From NCBI GenBank assembly GCA_031553195.1, contig JAVBLV010000047.1, forward strand, positions 1 to 32,701: a stretch of 32,701 bases of DNA. The letters are read 5' to 3'. This document shows positions 14,692 to 22,489 of the stretch, piece after piece. The notes beneath the pieces are model-generated. The model had not been told where the DNA came from, made no database searches, and saw only the letters and a program-made list of their open reading frames with translations. The DNA comes from JAVBLV01 sp031553195. GTDB taxonomy: Bacteria > Bacteroidota > Bacteroidia > Bacteroidales > P3. A program made the position numbers and the translations under genes. Position 1 is the stretch's first letter. Every line of letters starts with the position of its first letter.

Positions 14692-15870
14692 ACCAGCAAA
14701 AATTTTATAGAAGTGGAAGCTTTTCAAAAAAATAAAGCCGGCAATATTGTCTGCGGCGATTGCTTCATGTCGCAAAAACTAAAGGAAGAAGGACGCATAA
14801 TCAGCGTCTTGTCCGACGGGTTAGGCAGCGGAATAAAGGCCAGCGTATTATCTACCATGACAGCTTCCATGGCGTTGAATTTTTCGATTATGAATGAAGA
14901 TATAATAGCCGCTTCGGAATCCATAATAAAAACTTTGCCAAAAGACATGGTTCGAAAGGTAAGTTATTCTACTTTTTGCATTTGCGATATAGATTGTTTT
15001 GGCAATGTGCGTATTATTGAATACGAGTCTCCTTCATTTCAGCTTTTCAGAAACGGCTCTTTTTTAAACGTCTCTAAAGAAATAACGCCTGTTTACCGCG
15101 AAGATTTGGATAACACTTCTTTGTGGATTTCTCAATTTACGCTGGAAAAAGAAGACAGGATTGTATTTTTCAGCGACGGAGTTAGCCAATCGGGAATGGG
15201 AAAAGAAGGAATGCCTTTTGGTTGGTTAGACGGCGCAAAAGAATATATAACAGAAGTCATTTCGCAGACGCCGGATATTTCCGCGGCGGAATTGGCTCGA
15301 AAAATAGTTGTTCAGTCGGAAAAAAACGACGGTTTTTCAGCAAAGGACGATACCAGTTGTTGCGTGATTTATATGCGGAAGCCGCGTAATTTACTTGTTT
15401 GCACAGGTCCTCCTTATGACGAAAAAAACGATAAATATCTGGCCAAGCAAGTACAGGAATTTTTGGGAAAGAAAATCCTTTGCGGAGGAACTACGGCTCA
15501 GATTATTTCCAGAGAATGCGGAAAATCAATGGAATTGGATATGAACATCATAGATAAAGAACTCCCTCCTATTTCTCAAATGCAAGGAATTGATTTAATT
15601 ACCGAGGGCATTTTAACGCTTAGTAAAGTTGAACGTATCCTTGCTAATAACGAACAAGACCGGGCAAAAAGAGAAGGGCCTGCTGAATTAATGATTAGAT
15701 ATTTGAAAAATAGCGATAAGATTACATTCTTAGTCGGAACAAAAATTAATACGGCGCATCAGGATCCTAATCTTCCTGTAGAATTGGAAATTCGCCGCAA
15801 TGTTGTAAAAAAAATCAAATATCTCTTGGAAACCAAATTTCTAAAAGATGTGGAGATTGTATATATTTAA
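14686..15870 (+). CDS. SpoIIE/PP2C-type serine phosphatase of the hydrogenase locus
   Basis: A 394-aa protein with a SpoIIE-like PP2C domain: metal-binding aspartates D25 (VCGDCF), D44 (LSDGLGSG), D164 (FSDGVSQSG) and D221/D222 (AKDDTSCC). A C-terminal ~155-residue extension of unknown fold starts near LLVCTGPPYDEK. PP2C phosphatases of this kind dephosphorylate serine on regulatory partners; beside PAS-containing sensory hydrogenases they are thought to relay the H2 signal. No anti-sigma or STAS partner lies nearby, so the target is unknown. The frame runs back to ATG 14608, but those 26 codons lie in inserted repeat DNA (14584-14678), whereas MKTSKNFIEVEAF begins at 14686; the later start is chosen. 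Confidence 0.87.
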   Translation: MKTSKNFIEVEAFQKNKAGNIVCGDCFMSQKLKEEGRIISVLSDGLGSGIKASVLSTMTASMALNFSIMNEDIIAASESIIKTLPKDMVRKVSYSTFCICDIDCFGNVRIIEYESPSFQLFRNGSFLNVSKEITPVYREDLDNTSLWISQFTLEKEDRIVFFSDGVSQSGMGKEGMPFGWLDGAKEYITEVISQTPDISAAELARKIVVQSEKNDGFSAKDDTSCCVIYMRKPRNLLVCTGPPYDEKNDKYLAKQVQEFLGKKILCGGTTAQIISRECGKSMELDMNIIDKELPPISQMQGIDLITEGILTLSKVERILANNEQDRAKREGPAELMIRYLKNSDKITFLVGTKINTAHQDPNLPVELEIRRNVVKKIKYLLETKFLKDVEIVYI

Positions 15871-15885
15871 AAAAGAACAATTAAT

Positions 15886-15920
15886 TAGTCAGGACATGAC
15901 TCTAAGTCATGCCCTGACTA
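15886..15920 (+). other. Strong RNA hairpin between phosphatase and ferredoxin genes
   Basis: 16-nt arms (15886-15901 and 15905-15920) pair with one mismatch around a 3-nt loop, filling most of the 63-bp gap. No T-run follows, so it is more likely a processing or stability element than a full terminator. It ends 13 nt before the next ATG. Confidence 0.6.
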
Positions 15921-15933
15921 AAATCTATGAAAT

Positions 15934-16191
15934 ATGGACAAAATTAAATTAAAAATATGCATGGGAACCATGTGTTATGTCATGGGAGGCGCAGAACTGA
16001 AGGACTTTATCGAAACATTATCGCAAGAAATAAAACAACATTTGGAGATCAGCTTCTCCTCTTGTCTGGGATATTGTAACGAAAAGCAGGATCCTCCCTT
16101 TATTGAGCTGAACGGAAAAATGTTAGCCGGCATTAGCAAATCTAATTTAATGCAAATACTAAAGGAGGAAATACGAAATGCTATACGATAA
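15934..16191 (+). CDS. Thioredoxin-like [2Fe-2S] ferredoxin, small subunit 2
   Basis: An 85-aa paralogue of the protein at 12531-12776, with C9/C14 (CMGTMC) and C44/C48 (CLGYC) as [2Fe-2S] ligands. The end of the gene overlaps the second hydrogenase by 14 nt and contains that gene's Shine-Dalgarno (AAAGGAGG at 16162-16169). The pairing repeats the unit seen upstream (small ferredoxin overlapping an [FeFe] hydrogenase), so it is probably an electron-transfer subunit of the second hydrogenase. Confidence 0.86.
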   Translation: MDKIKLKICMGTMCYVMGGAELKDFIETLSQEIKQHLEISFSSCLGYCNEKQDPPFIELNGKMLAGISKSNLMQILKEEIRNAIR

Positions 16192-17593
16192 TTACGCCAT
16201 GCTTACAAAGCGCGAGTTACTGATTCGAATTGTAAAGTTATTGAAAGAAAATAATTTTGTAAAGGGGGTCGCGCAAATCCCGATCGAAATGAGATCCAGG
16301 AATAAAAAACCGGTCAGTTGTTGCGTGCATAAAGACAGGTACATCCTTAAACATAAGATCATTTCCATTCTCGGATTCGACGTTGTCGACGAAGAAATAT
16401 ATACTATCGACCTGAAAGAATTTGCCCAACGTTCGTTAGATAACAAAAACGTGAAAGAAAATATCCTTACTGTTGCGCACGAAGCCTGTAGCGCGTGCAT
16501 GCAATCGCAGTATTTTGTCACCAATATGTGTCGCGGTTGCGAAGCCCGGCCCTGCATGATGAATTGCCCTAAGGGAGCCATCTCTTTCAAAGGAGGAAAA
16601 GCCGCTATCTCTCAGGAAGATTGTGTAAGTTGCGGATTATGCCAAAAAGTTTGCCCTTATCATGCGGTTGTGTACACGCCTGTTCCTTGCGAAGAAGCAT
16701 GCCCTGTAAAAGCCATTGTTAAAAAAGAAGACGGAACGGAACATATCGACAAGGAAAAATGCATTTACTGCGGAAAATGCATGCAGGCTTGTCCTTATGG
16801 AGCCATTATGGAGCGTTGCAAAATTGTAGATATTTTCAAAAGCCTTACCAATCCGGATAAAAAAACCATTGCTATTCCGGCCCCTGCCATTTATGGTCAA
16901 TTTGAGGCCGCTCCGGGGCAAATTCTTACGGCAATTAAAAAAATAGGATTCGACGAAGTAATAGAAGTTGCCCTCGGCGCCGAAGATACATCCAAACATG
17001 AATCCGAAGAACTAATGGAACGTTTGGAAGCAGGTCAGCCCTTTATGACGACTTCTTGCTGCCCTGCCTATGTAGGTTGGGTAAACAAGCATGCGACGGT
17101 TCTTAAACCTTTTGTATCGGAAACACATAGCCCTATGGTTTATGCCGCAAAGAGAGTGAAGGAGCAGTATCCGGATGCTGACGTAGTATTTATAGGTCCC
17201 TGTCTGGCTAAACGTTACGAAGCAGAATCATTTCCAGTGGTAGATTATATCATGAGTTTTGAAGAATTGGGCGCTTTTATGGTTGCATATAATGTTGATA
17301 TCGGCGGTTGCGAAGAAATGCCTCTTAATTCGGAAATTACTAAATTTGCGCGCGGCTACGCCCGGGCGGGAGGCGTTAAGGAAGCCATTGCCAACGCCAT
17401 AGGAAACGAATATAAAACGCTTTCTTTAGAAGGACTTGATAGGAAAAATCAAAATATGTTGAAAGCAATGGTTAAAAAACCAGAAGCTCAATTTATAGAA
17501 GTGATGGCTTGCGAAGGGGGATGCATCAACGGGCCCTGTTCCCTGGCGCCTTTTTCATTAGCTAAACGACAAATTAAAAATGCTTTAGAGTAG
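16178..17593 (+). CDS. [FeFe] hydrogenase with complete H-cluster motifs (group B-like)
   Basis: A 471-aa protein. After a ~95-residue N-terminal region it has Fe-S sites C118/121/126/130, C149/152/155/159 and C195/198/201/205, with additional Cys at 104, 107, 171 and 175. The catalytic domain (~230-471) carries TTSCCPAY (C294 as proton-shuttle Cys, C295 as cluster ligand), GPCLAKRYE (C342) and MACEGGCINGPC (C445, C449). With TSCC intact it should be catalytic, unlike the upstream sensor. The GPC form of motif 2 and the cysteine-rich N-terminus fit the monomeric group B enzymes of anaerobic Firmicutes and Bacteroidota, which are ferredoxin-linked. It should evolve H2 in the cytoplasm. The maturases HydE, HydF and HydG are not in the window. 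A perfect Shine-Dalgarno fixes the ATG at 16178. Confidence 0.92.
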   Translation: MLYDNYAMLTKRELLIRIVKLLKENNFVKGVAQIPIEMRSRNKKPVSCCVHKDRYILKHKIISILGFDVVDEEIYTIDLKEFAQRSLDNKNVKENILTVAHEACSACMQSQYFVTNMCRGCEARPCMMNCPKGAISFKGGKAAISQEDCVSCGLCQKVCPYHAVVYTPVPCEEACPVKAIVKKEDGTEHIDKEKCIYCGKCMQACPYGAIMERCKIVDIFKSLTNPDKKTIAIPAPAIYGQFEAAPGQILTAIKKIGFDEVIEVALGAEDTSKHESEELMERLEAGQPFMTTSCCPAYVGWVNKHATVLKPFVSETHSPMVYAAKRVKEQYPDADVVFIGPCLAKRYEAESFPVVDYIMSFEELGAFMVAYNVDIGGCEEMPLNSEITKFARGYARAGGVKEAIANAIGNEYKTLSLEGLDRKNQNMLKAMVKKPEAQFIEVMACEGGCINGPCSLAPFSLAKRQIKNALE

Positions 17594-17633
17594 GTCTTTA
17601 TGAATGGAAGTTTGAAGAAACAAATCAAAAAGA

Positions 17634-17707
17634 CCGGATAACTGTTTAATTTTTTATGGAAAAGATTCTGAAGAGTAAAAACAGTGAGTTTATCGGCCGG
17701 ATTTTTT
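17634..17707 (+). terminator. Probable terminator after the hydrogenase genes
   Basis: An imperfect hairpin: CCGGATA (17634-17640) with TAT..CCGG (17691-17700) and CTGTTT (17642-17647) with AAACAG (17679-17684), followed by a TTTTTT run (17702-17707). It would separate the hydrogenase genes from bcd. Confidence 0.45.
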
Positions 17708-17734
17708 AAGAATAACAGAACCTTTGGCGTTTAA

Positions 17735-17780
17735 TGTTGAAGGATTAAAATGTTTTAGATTCTTGTTTTCAACTATCAAC
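17735..17780 (+). repeat. Short palindromic intergenic repeat, copy 2
   Basis: TGTTGAAGGATTAAAATG through TTTTCAACTATCAAC closely matches 8521-8564. It lies 87 nt before the bcd ATG, again just ahead of a gene of the pathway. Confidence 0.6.
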
Positions 17781-17866
17781 ATTCAACTTTAAGCAATTGT
17801 AAAATGCAAACTAATTTTCGACGCATACTTAATATTAATAAACAATAAATTAACACACAAATCAAA

Positions 17867-19006
17867 ATGGATTTTTCATTGACAAAGGAACAGGAGTTGT
17901 TCTTATTAATGATACGAAAATTTGCCGAAGAGGAAGTGAAGCCTTTGGCGGCAGAAATAGATGAACAAGAGCGTTTTCCTGTCGAAACGGTTGAAAAGAT
18001 GGCAAAACTAGGAATTATGGGCATCCCCTTTCCTGTGGAATATGGCGGCGCAGGCGGCGACAACATATTGTATTCTATGGCTGTAGAAGAACTTTCCCGC
18101 GTATGCGCTACAACAGGCGTTATCGTATCTGCTCATACTTCGCTTTGCGCAGCCCCAATTTATGAATTTGGTTCCGAGGAACAAAAGCAAAAATATTTGC
18201 CTAAACTTTGCTCGGGAGAATGGATCGGCGCTTTCGGGCTTACCGAACCCAATGCCGGCACCGACGCTTCGGCGCAACAAACTTTGGCGGTATTGGACGG
18301 CGATCATTATGTTCTGAACGGTTCCAAAATTTTTATCACCAATGCAGGTTACGCTCATGTATATATTATTATGGCCATGACCGACAAGTCTTTGGGGACA
18401 AAAGGAATCTCCGCCTTTATCGTAGAACAGGATACGCCGGGTTTTTCTATCGGTAAAAAAGAAAAAAAATTAGGAATCAGGGGATCTGCCACTTGCGAAT
18501 TGATATTTGAAAATTGCAGAATTCCCAAAGAAAATCTATTGGGGAAATTAGGCGGAGGTTTCGGAATTGCAATGAAAACCCTTGACGGAGGTCGTATCGG
18601 AATTGCAGCGCAAGCATTAGGTATTGCACAAGGCGCCATGGACGAAACAGTGAAATACGTAAAAGAACGCAAACAATTCGGAAAAGCCATAGGTCAATTC
18701 CAAAACACGCAATTTCAGTTAGCCGACTTAGACGTCAAGATAGAAGCTTCGCGTTTCTTGGTAAGAGCGGCCGCTTATAAAAAAGATCAGAAATTACCTT
18801 ATTCGGTAGAAGCCGCCCGCGCAAAATTATTTGCCGCTGAAACAGCGATGGAAACGACAGTAAAGGCAATTCAATTCCATGGAGGATATGGTTATACGCG
18901 CGAGTACCCTGTGGAACGAATGATGCGCGACGCTAAAATAACCGAAATCTACGAAGGGACTTCAGAAGTGCAACGCATGGTAATTTCGGCTACTCTATTA
19001 AAATAA
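17867..19006 (+). CDS. bcd: Short-chain acyl-CoA dehydrogenase (butyryl-CoA dehydrogenase)
   Basis: A 379-aa acyl-CoA dehydrogenase of normal length. The catalytic base is E363 in IYEGTSEVQRM, the position used by butyryl- and short-chain enzymes; other family segments are GAFGLTEPNAGTDAS (~120-135) for FAD/substrate contact, RKQFGKAIGQFQ (~267-278) and FHGGYGYTREYPVERMMRDA. With EtfAB it reduces crotonyl-CoA to butyryl-CoA, the step after AbfD. The etfB and etfA genes follow on the same strand. In clostridial Bcd-Etf complexes this reaction bifurcates NADH electrons to ferredoxin; whether that holds here cannot be proved from sequence. Other short-chain acyl-CoA substrates are possible. Confidence 0.92.
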   Translation: MDFSLTKEQELFLLMIRKFAEEEVKPLAAEIDEQERFPVETVEKMAKLGIMGIPFPVEYGGAGGDNILYSMAVEELSRVCATTGVIVSAHTSLCAAPIYEFGSEEQKQKYLPKLCSGEWIGAFGLTEPNAGTDASAQQTLAVLDGDHYVLNGSKIFITNAGYAHVYIIMAMTDKSLGTKGISAFIVEQDTPGFSIGKKEKKLGIRGSATCELIFENCRIPKENLLGKLGGGFGIAMKTLDGGRIGIAAQALGIAQGAMDETVKYVKERKQFGKAIGQFQNTQFQLADLDVKIEASRFLVRAAAYKKDQKLPYSVEAARAKLFAAETAMETTVKAIQFHGGYGYTREYPVERMMRDAKITEIYEGTSEVQRMVISATLLK

Positions 19007-19306
19007 TGATTTCTATTGTTTATACGAAACCGTCTAGAAGTTTTTCTATGAAGTATTTTAATCCTAAAAACGCTCTTTTTTGTCAGAATTTTTACCAAAT
19101 AGCGCTATCTAAAAGATTAATTTTATGTAACCTTGATTTCGAAATAGACAATAAACAGAAGATATAACCATCAGACCAAAGTTTTATAAATGAAAAGGGG
19201 AAATGTGAATAGTAAATAATCAGCGAGGTATTCAATTATTCGATTATTCAATCATTCAATAAATTCTCCATTTTCAACTAAAAAATACAAAATCAAAAAG
19301 AAGCAT
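19007..19306. other. Intergenic gap between bcd and etfB
   Basis: 300 bp of AT-rich DNA. Around 19229-19260 it has a run of ATTCAAT-like units. No convincing TAnnTTTG promoter, terminator or ORF was found. Confidence 0.5.
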
Positions 19307-20143
19307 ATGAATCACAAAGGAAACACCTCGGCGAATCCTCCTATAGGGGAAAAAAGAGGCTTAAATATAATCGTTTGTATAAAACAGGTTCCGGATACAA
19401 ACGAGATAAAACTCGATCCGGTTACGGGAACTTTGATTAGAACAGGCGTCCCAAGCATTATGAATCCTGACGATAAAAGCGGACTGGAACTGGCCTTACA
19501 GTTGAAAGACCAATATAATGCACACATTACGGCTATTACAATGGGGCCGGCTCAAGCCGATAATATTCTTAGAGAAGCGTTGGCAATGGGAGTCGACAGA
19601 GCCATCTTGCTCAGCGATCGTAAATTTGCCGGAGCCGATACTTTAGCGACTTCCAACGCATTGGCCGGCGCTTTGCGGAAACTGAATTACGACTTAATCA
19701 TTGCAGGACGCCAAGCCATTGACGGAGATACTGCGCAAGTAGGTCCGCAAATTGCAGAACTCCTCGACTTGCCCCAAGTAAGCTACTTGCAAGAATTAAC
19801 TTACAATGGAGAAAAAACATTTACCATTAAAAAATCAACCGAAGAAGGATATCAAATGTTGGAGGTTGATATGCCATGTCTGCTAACCACGCTTTCTACA
19901 GCCAATAAACCACGCTATATGTCGGTAAGGGGAATTGTTGAAGCCTATAATAAAGACGTTGAACTATGGAGTTTTGAAAATATTTCGGTTGAAGAAGAGA
20001 AATTAGGACTGAAAGGTTCTCCTACGCGGGTGTTCAAATCATTTACAAAAGGCATAAAAGCTTCTGGCGAAGTATATGAAGCAGATGCAGAAGAAGCAGT
20101 AGGTATTATTATGAGTAAATTAAAAGAAAAATTCATTATTTAA
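19307..20143 (+). CDS. etfB: Electron transfer flavoprotein beta subunit
   Basis: A 278-aa EtfB. The conserved protein begins at NIIVCIKQVPDTNEIKLDP (residues 20-38) and includes GRQAIDGDTAQVGPQIAE, the AMP/FAD-binding segment as seen in clostridial Bcd-linked Etfs. With EtfA it passes electrons between NADH, FAD and Bcd, and possibly ferredoxin. EtfB proteins usually start directly at MNIIV. Here the codon before NIIV is TTA, and the nearest in-frame start (ATG 19307) adds 19 residues rich in polar residues (NHKGNTSANPPIGEKRG). Sequence around the two positions is similar (19295-19312 and 19350-19366), suggesting a small insertion at the original start codon. The stop is 12 nt before etfA. 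Confidence 0.93.
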   Translation: MNHKGNTSANPPIGEKRGLNIIVCIKQVPDTNEIKLDPVTGTLIRTGVPSIMNPDDKSGLELALQLKDQYNAHITAITMGPAQADNILREALAMGVDRAILLSDRKFAGADTLATSNALAGALRKLNYDLIIAGRQAIDGDTAQVGPQIAELLDLPQVSYLQELTYNGEKTFTIKKSTEEGYQMLEVDMPCLLTTLSTANKPRYMSVRGIVEAYNKDVELWSFENISVEEEKLGLKGSPTRVFKSFTKGIKASGEVYEADAEEAVGIIMSKLKEKFII

Positions 20144-20155
20144 AGCGTTTGAACC

Positions 20156-21163
20156 ATGGATAAGACATTATATAAAAACGTTTATGTATTTATAGAACAA
20201 CGCGAAGGCATTATTCAAAACGTTGCGTTGGAATTATTGGGTAAAGCCCGTGATTTGGCAGATGCGTTAAATGAAAAGGTTTTTGCTATTTTACTGGGAA
20301 ATAATATGAAAGAGAAAGCGGAGGAATTAATTGCCTATGGAGCCGACCATGTTCTTTACGGCAACAATTCTGTTTTTGAGAATTACCTAACCGAACCGTA
20401 TGCACAGGCAATCGCTCAAACGTTGCAAGAACGCAAACCCAATATTTTTCTGATAGGAGCCACTACTATCGGGAGAGACTTGGGGCCTCGCATTTCGGCG
20501 CGCATAGGAACAGGATTGACGGCCGACTGTACTAAATTGGAAATTTCGGAGGAAAAAGAATTCCTGATGACGCGTCCGGCCTTTGGCGGGAATTTAATGG
20601 CGACTATTGTTTGTCGCGAACATCGTCCGCAAATGTCCACAGTGCGTCCCGGCGTAATGAGAAAAAGAGAGAAAGACCCGAATAGAGAGGGGAATGTAGA
20701 AGAATTAAATCTGAACTTGGATTCATCTAAATTCAAGGTTCGTTTACTTGAAACCGTCAAAGAAAGCAAAAAGCGCGTAGATATTGCCGATGCGAAGATA
20801 CTGGTTTCGGGAGGACGCGGATTAGCAAATACACAGGGATTTGAGAAATTAGCCGAACTGGCGGATGTGCTGCATGCCGAAGTTTCTGCATCAAGAGCAG
20901 TTGTAGACGCAGGAATAGCGGGACACGAACGTCAGGTCGGACAAACGGGCAAAACCGTGCGTCCCGATTTGTATTTGGCGGTAGGGATTTCCGGGGCTAT
21001 CCAACATTTGGCGGGAATGGAGGAATCCGAATATATAATAGCCATTAACAAAGATAAATACGCGCCCATTTTTCAGGTTTCGGATTTGGGAATTGTAGGA
21101 GACGCTTCCAAAATTGTTCCTTTGTTAACTCAACGTCTAAGGGAAGAAATGCTGAAAAAATAA
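20156..21163 (+). CDS. etfA: Electron transfer flavoprotein alpha subunit
   Basis: A 335-aa EtfA with an N-terminal alpha/beta domain and the C-terminal FAD domain: SGGRG (218-222), SRAVVDAGIAGHERQVGQTG (246-265) and VGISGAIQHLAGM (277-289), all of which contact FAD. It is the partner of EtfB, together docking on Bcd. It is the last gene of the butyrate set, followed by a perfect terminator palindrome 37 nt after the stop. The length is normal and there is no fused ferredoxin domain, so any bifurcated electrons would go to a separate ferredoxin. Confidence 0.94.
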   Translation: MDKTLYKNVYVFIEQREGIIQNVALELLGKARDLADALNEKVFAILLGNNMKEKAEELIAYGADHVLYGNNSVFENYLTEPYAQAIAQTLQERKPNIFLIGATTIGRDLGPRISARIGTGLTADCTKLEISEEKEFLMTRPAFGGNLMATIVCREHRPQMSTVRPGVMRKREKDPNREGNVEELNLNLDSSKFKVRLLETVKESKKRVDIADAKILVSGGRGLANTQGFEKLAELADVLHAEVSASRAVVDAGIAGHERQVGQTGKTVRPDLYLAVGISGAIQHLAGMEESEYIIAINKDKYAPIFQVSDLGIVGDASKIVPLLTQRLREEMLKK

Positions 21164-21200
21164 GAAGTTTCTTATTTCCCAGGACAAATAAAAAATAATA

Positions 21201-21236
21201 ACAAAAACGGCGATTCCCGGGAATCGCCGTTTTTGT
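21201..21236 (+). terminator. Terminator palindrome after etfA
   Basis: A perfect 36-bp palindrome, two 18-bp arms meeting at CCCGGG, with A5 on the left and T5 on the right. It can act in both directions, serving etfA and the convergent gene at 21287. Confidence 0.88.
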
Positions 21237-21286
21237 TTACACAATATTTTGGATAGTCCCAAGAAATATATGTATTGTTGCGATAA

Positions 21287-21844
21287 TTACTTGTATTGCT
21301 CTTTAATTGCTTTCTCTTTCTTTTTTAACGCTTTTAGCTGATCTTTAATATTATCTTGTTTGCTCTCTATTGCTTTCATTTGCTTTTTAAGGTCGCTTTG
21401 CTGCGCTTCAAGATCTTTCTTTTGAACGTTAACCTCATTTAATTTCTGACTTTTTTCGGCATCTATTTGAGCCGCCGCCGCTTTTTGTTTAGCTTCGTCG
21501 TCTTTTTTAGCCGCCTTTATCCTGGCCTCTTCATCCTTATCGATTTTCTTCAAAGTATCATCCCATTTTATAGGATCTTTTGTCAAAACCGTTTCCACTT
21601 GTTCAGAAGTTAAGATATCTGATAATTGCGCATTCCGTTCATCCTTTATAGAACGAATGCGACCCTTTTTTTCATCAACAGGCATTAGAGTATTTCCTAC
21701 TACATTATCAAGTTGCTTTTTCACCTGTTTGTTGATTTCTTTCACCCTTTTCTCCTGATCGCCGTTTAGAGGTACGTTTTGAATAGTTTGGCTGAATACG
21801 TTTCCCGCCGTCAATAATAATCCAATTAAAAGAAGTTTCTTCAT
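21287..21844 (-). CDS. Periplasmic coiled-coil protein of unknown function
   Basis: A 185-aa protein with a clear Sec signal peptide (MKKLLLIGLLLTAGNVFSQT, cleavage likely after Ser18). The mature part is highly charged and helical: a region of ~60 residues with LTSEQVETVL near its end, then an Ala/Lys/Glu-rich segment and a long heptad-like coiled coil to the C-terminus (LEAQQSDLKKQMKAIE). The first part loosely resembles small Bacteroidota periplasmic proteins of the Spy/CpxP-like helical sort, but I do not recognise a defined family. It is monocistronic, with its own -7 box upstream and sharing the bidirectional terminator with etfA. An envelope-stress or scaffold role is only a suggestion. 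Confidence 0.8.
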   Translation of the reverse strand: MKKLLLIGLLLTAGNVFSQTIQNVPLNGDQEKRVKEINKQVKKQLDNVVGNTLMPVDEKKGRIRSIKDERNAQLSDILTSEQVETVLTKDPIKWDDTLKKIDKDEEARIKAAKKDDEAKQKAAAAQIDAEKSQKLNEVNVQKKDLEAQQSDLKKQMKAIESKQDNIKDQLKALKKKEKAIKEQYK

Positions 21845-21907
21845 AGTTGTACAAATTTTAATAAATTACAAGAGTTCAATCCTATTGCTTGCCATAATAG
21901 CAAGTTA

Positions 21908-21915
21908 CAAAGATA
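21908..21915 (-). promoter_or_regulatory. -7 box for the coiled-coil protein gene
   Basis: TATCTTTG on the minus strand fits TAnnTTTG, 63 nt before the ATG at 21844. A CTTTAGG about 19 nt upstream could serve as a weak -33 element. Confidence 0.45.
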
Positions 21916-22489
21916 TATTTACAAATCTTGTACCTAAAGAATTAATAGGAAAGCATTAAAATCCGTTATCCGCTTCTATTGTTTTTTGCAAAATTTTGAT
22001 TATTAATAAATTAAAATCATTTTAAAAATTATTCTTTTGATTCAAATTTTAATCTGCGAAGTCTAAAGTTAATATCGAAAGTGTGGAAAAATTGAATTGT
22101 GTGTAAATATAATACGTTTTGAGAATCCCAAAAAAAATAGCAAACAACTGAAATACAGATTTATAAAATCTGAACTTTATGTAGAACAATAGTCCGTTAA
22201 AAATTTATATGTATCTAATAATCAGTAAATTAAAAAAGCAAACCGATATTTTTTAATCGACTTATTTTCAGTCTTTTACAGATTTTAAATATCCTCGTTT
22301 CTAAAAATATACCGAACTATTGGTAGAATTAATATCAAATAAATCAAGATTTTATGAACTATTTTACCCAAAAGAACACAAAATACACATAAAATCGATA
22401 ACATCTGTCATCAATACTTTGCGTCATTTTTAGCTTTCTGAAAGTTTTACATCATTTTGTAGAACTTTTAATTAGCAGAAAATCACATT
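21916..22489. other. AT-rich gap, nothing recognised
   Basis: About 570 bp between the promoter of the coiled-coil gene and the stop of the histidine kinase. It is very AT-rich. No ORF, terminator with a T-run, or repeat shared with the rest of the window was found. Confidence 0.5.

Noticed and set aside
19229..19260. ATTCAAT-like repeats as a possible CRISPR or iteron array
   Set aside because: The units are short, irregular and contiguous, without equal spacers; they look like low-complexity sequence.
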